The notes beneath the pieces were generated by a model, which did no database searches, had not been told where the DNA came from, and saw only the letters and a program-made list of their open reading frames with translations. The position numbers and the translations under genes were made by a program. Shown here one piece after another: positions 6,679 to 7,720 of a DNA stretch of 7,720 bases (positions are counted from its first letter, which is position 1; every line of letters starts with the position of its first letter). This DNA is from Acidobacteriota bacterium (GTDB taxonomy: Bacteria > Acidobacteriota > Terriglobia > Acidiferrales > UBA7541), in NCBI GenBank assembly GCA_003224135.1, contig QHYO01000426.1, positions 1-7,720 of the forward strand, in the 5' to 3' direction.

Positions 6679-7470
6679 TCACTCTTCTTTGGCCGGCTGA
6701 AAATAAATCTCCTCAAACATCGAGTTCTTCTGCCATCCCGCCCGCTGCAATATGCCTCTCCCGTTTTCCACCATGCTCGGGTGCCCGCAAAGGTACACAG
6801 TCGTATCCTGCGGCGTTAATCCCCACAGATCCGTGTACTTGCGAATCAAATCGTCCACACGCCCGGTTTCGCCGCGCCACTCGGCGTCCTCCCACGGACG
6901 GCTTACCGTCGTCACGTATCTCAGCCATGGGGCCTCTGCCGCATATTTTTCCATCTCGTCGCGATACCCGAATTCCCAGGACCGGCTTCCGCCTTGTAGG
7001 CAGTAGAGCTTATGGTTTCCCGGCATCGGCGAATCACCGGACTTCCAGTCCTTATAAAGCGTTCTGGCGTAGCTCACAAATGGAGCAAGACCAGTCACCG
7101 TGGCAAGCAACAGGTGATTCGTCCTTCCACTGCGCAAATCGAGAGTGAATCTTCCTTTGGCGATTTTTCGGCAGTATAGCTTGTCGCCTACCCGCAGTTT
7201 GTAGAGCTTCGGCGTCAATTCGCCCTGTGGCACCAGCTCCAGAAAGAACTCCAATCCCTCTTCATATGGCGAGGACACAATCGAGTACGCCCGCTCGATT
7301 CTTTTTCCTTCGTGATCCACGCCCAACGTCGCGTATTGTCCGGCCAAAAATTTGAACGGTCCTCCCGGGTCAACCTTCACCAGCCAAAGATCTTCGGACA
7401 GTTCCCGCCGCTCCAGAATCGTTGCTTCGTAGTGCTTCTCAGCCGCTGGCGACATGCGAATTTCGCTCAT
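6679..7470 (-). CDS. fpr: Ferredoxin-NADP+ reductase (FAD-dependent, FPR type)
   Basis: It passes electrons between NADP(H) and ferredoxin or flavodoxin in the cytoplasm, serving redox balance and oxidative stress defence. The 263-residue product has the usual FPR size. Residues 1-110 are the FAD-binding beta-barrel with R60-AYSIVSSP, the R-x-Y-S motif that holds FAD. Residues about 118-263 are the NADP-binding domain, with TVTGLAPFVS (about 124-133, the variant of the usual G-T-G-x-A-P loop), LCGHPSMV near 227-234, and FEEIYF close to the end. It lacks the 2Fe-2S domain of plant-type oxygenase reductases. ATG 7470 is preceded by GAGAGGA at a good distance. A terminator ends only about 20 bases before the start, so its promoter must overlap that hairpin or expression depends on readthrough. 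A related oxidoreductase of the same superfamily is possible but less likely. Confidence 0.88.
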   Translation of the reverse strand: MSEIRMSPAAEKHYEATILERRELSEDLWLVKVDPGGPFKFLAGQYATLGVDHEGKRIERAYSIVSSPYEEGLEFFLELVPQGELTPKLYKLRVGDKLYCRKIAKGRFTLDLRSGRTNHLLLATVTGLAPFVSYARTLYKDWKSGDSPMPGNHKLYCLQGGSRSWEFGYRDEMEKYAAEAPWLRYVTTVSRPWEDAEWRGETGRVDDLIRKYTDLWGLTPQDTTVYLCGHPSMVENGRGILQRAGWQKNSMFEEIYFQPAKEE

Positions 7471-7490
7471 CCATCCTCTCGCTCAACCGC

Positions 7491-7528
7491 AAAAACTTTG
7501 GGCGGAGCATCCTGCGCCCCGCCCCAAA
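7491..7528 (-). terminator. Intrinsic terminator between the edge gene and the reductase
   Basis: On the minus strand TTTGGGGCGGGGC (7528-7516) pairs with GCTCCGCCCAAA (7508-7497) around a seven-base loop. The stem has 12 pairs including one G-U and one bulged G, and GTTTTTG follows at once. This is a textbook intrinsic terminator for the gene ending at 7570. It stands immediately before the reductase ribosome binding site, so it could also act as a leader attenuator if transcription starts at the TAGAAT at 7533-7528; no good -35 box supports that. Confidence 0.7.
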
Positions 7529-7569
7529 TTCTATCGCATTCGCTCTGCTTTTCTCTTGCGCACAGCCAT

Positions 7570-7720
7570 TCAAGGTTTCTTTCCCATCTGCTGTCTCATC
7601 ATTTGAGGATCGAACTTCACCGGCGTGCCGTTTATATGGCTCTTCACGTCGGTAATGACTTTCGTCAGTACCATCGTTTCGCCATTGTCCACGGACTTAA
7701 CCATTCCCATCGGCGATACC
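7570..7720 (-). CDS. C-terminal end of an unknown protein (5' end outside window)
   Basis: A minus-strand frame enters at the right edge and ends in TGA at 7572-7570, giving 49 visible residues. The sequence reads VSPMGMVKSVDNGETMVL, then TKVITDVKSHINGTPV and KFDPQMMRQQMGKKP. Alternating hydrophobic residues suggest beta strands, and the tail is rich in Met, Gln and basic residues. I do not recognise the family. The terminator just downstream supports this being a real gene end. Function cannot be told from this piece. Confidence 0.6.
   Translation of the reverse strand, partial: VSPMGMVKSVDNGETMVLTKVITDVKSHINGTPVKFDPQMMRQQMGKKP

Noticed and set aside
6102..6716. Long open frame of 204 codons on the minus strand
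   Set aside because: It lies opposite the second module gene, crosses the terminator, has no recognisable domain and biased composition; it is a shadow of GC-rich coding sequence.
1..7720. CRISPR array, tRNA or rRNA gene, insertion sequence or prophage
   Set aside because: No regularly spaced repeats, no cloverleaf or CCA-ended sequence, no transposase or phage genes, and no terminal inverted repeats were seen on either strand.

Overview
The window looks like a chromosomal segment from a bacterium of the phylum Acidobacteriota. This rests on moderately high GC, Gram-negative-style secretion signals, a tandem PilZ protein whose first domain has the N-x-S-G-A variant motif, and small secreted proteins resembling YvlB/LiaX N-terminal domains. 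The assignment comes from family resemblance, not from a database match.

Left part (1-2533, plus strand): the 3' end of the glycogen branching enzyme gene glgB; a gap of about 300 bases with no gene; a tandem PilZ protein with a cysteine-containing N-terminal segment; and a small four-helix membrane protein of unknown function. Centre (2575-5268, minus strand): an ECF sigma factor gene, whose end overlaps the start of a soluble zinc-finger anti-sigma gene, and a secreted GH39-type glycoside hydrolase broken by one frameshift. Its two halves match the family when one base is restored near 4563. Right part: two plus-strand genes (5452-6563) for small envelope proteins built from a repeated beta-rich module and closed by a strong terminator; then, on the minus strand, a ferredoxin-NADP+ reductase and the C-terminal end of an unknown protein at the right edge, separated by an intrinsic terminator.

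The most interesting link is regulatory. Upstream of the sigma gene and upstream of the secreted module operon there are matching G(G/T)AAC(C/T)TTT elements, each followed by a plausible -10 element. This suggests, but does not prove, that the sigma/anti-sigma pair controls itself and the neighbouring envelope proteins, as a compact envelope-stress regulon. Several likely starts differ from the longest reading frames: ATG 2835 for the anti-sigma, ATG 3458 for the sigma factor, ATG 5268 for the hydrolase and ATG 5452 for the first module protein. No tRNA, rRNA, CRISPR array, insertion sequence or phage gene was seen.
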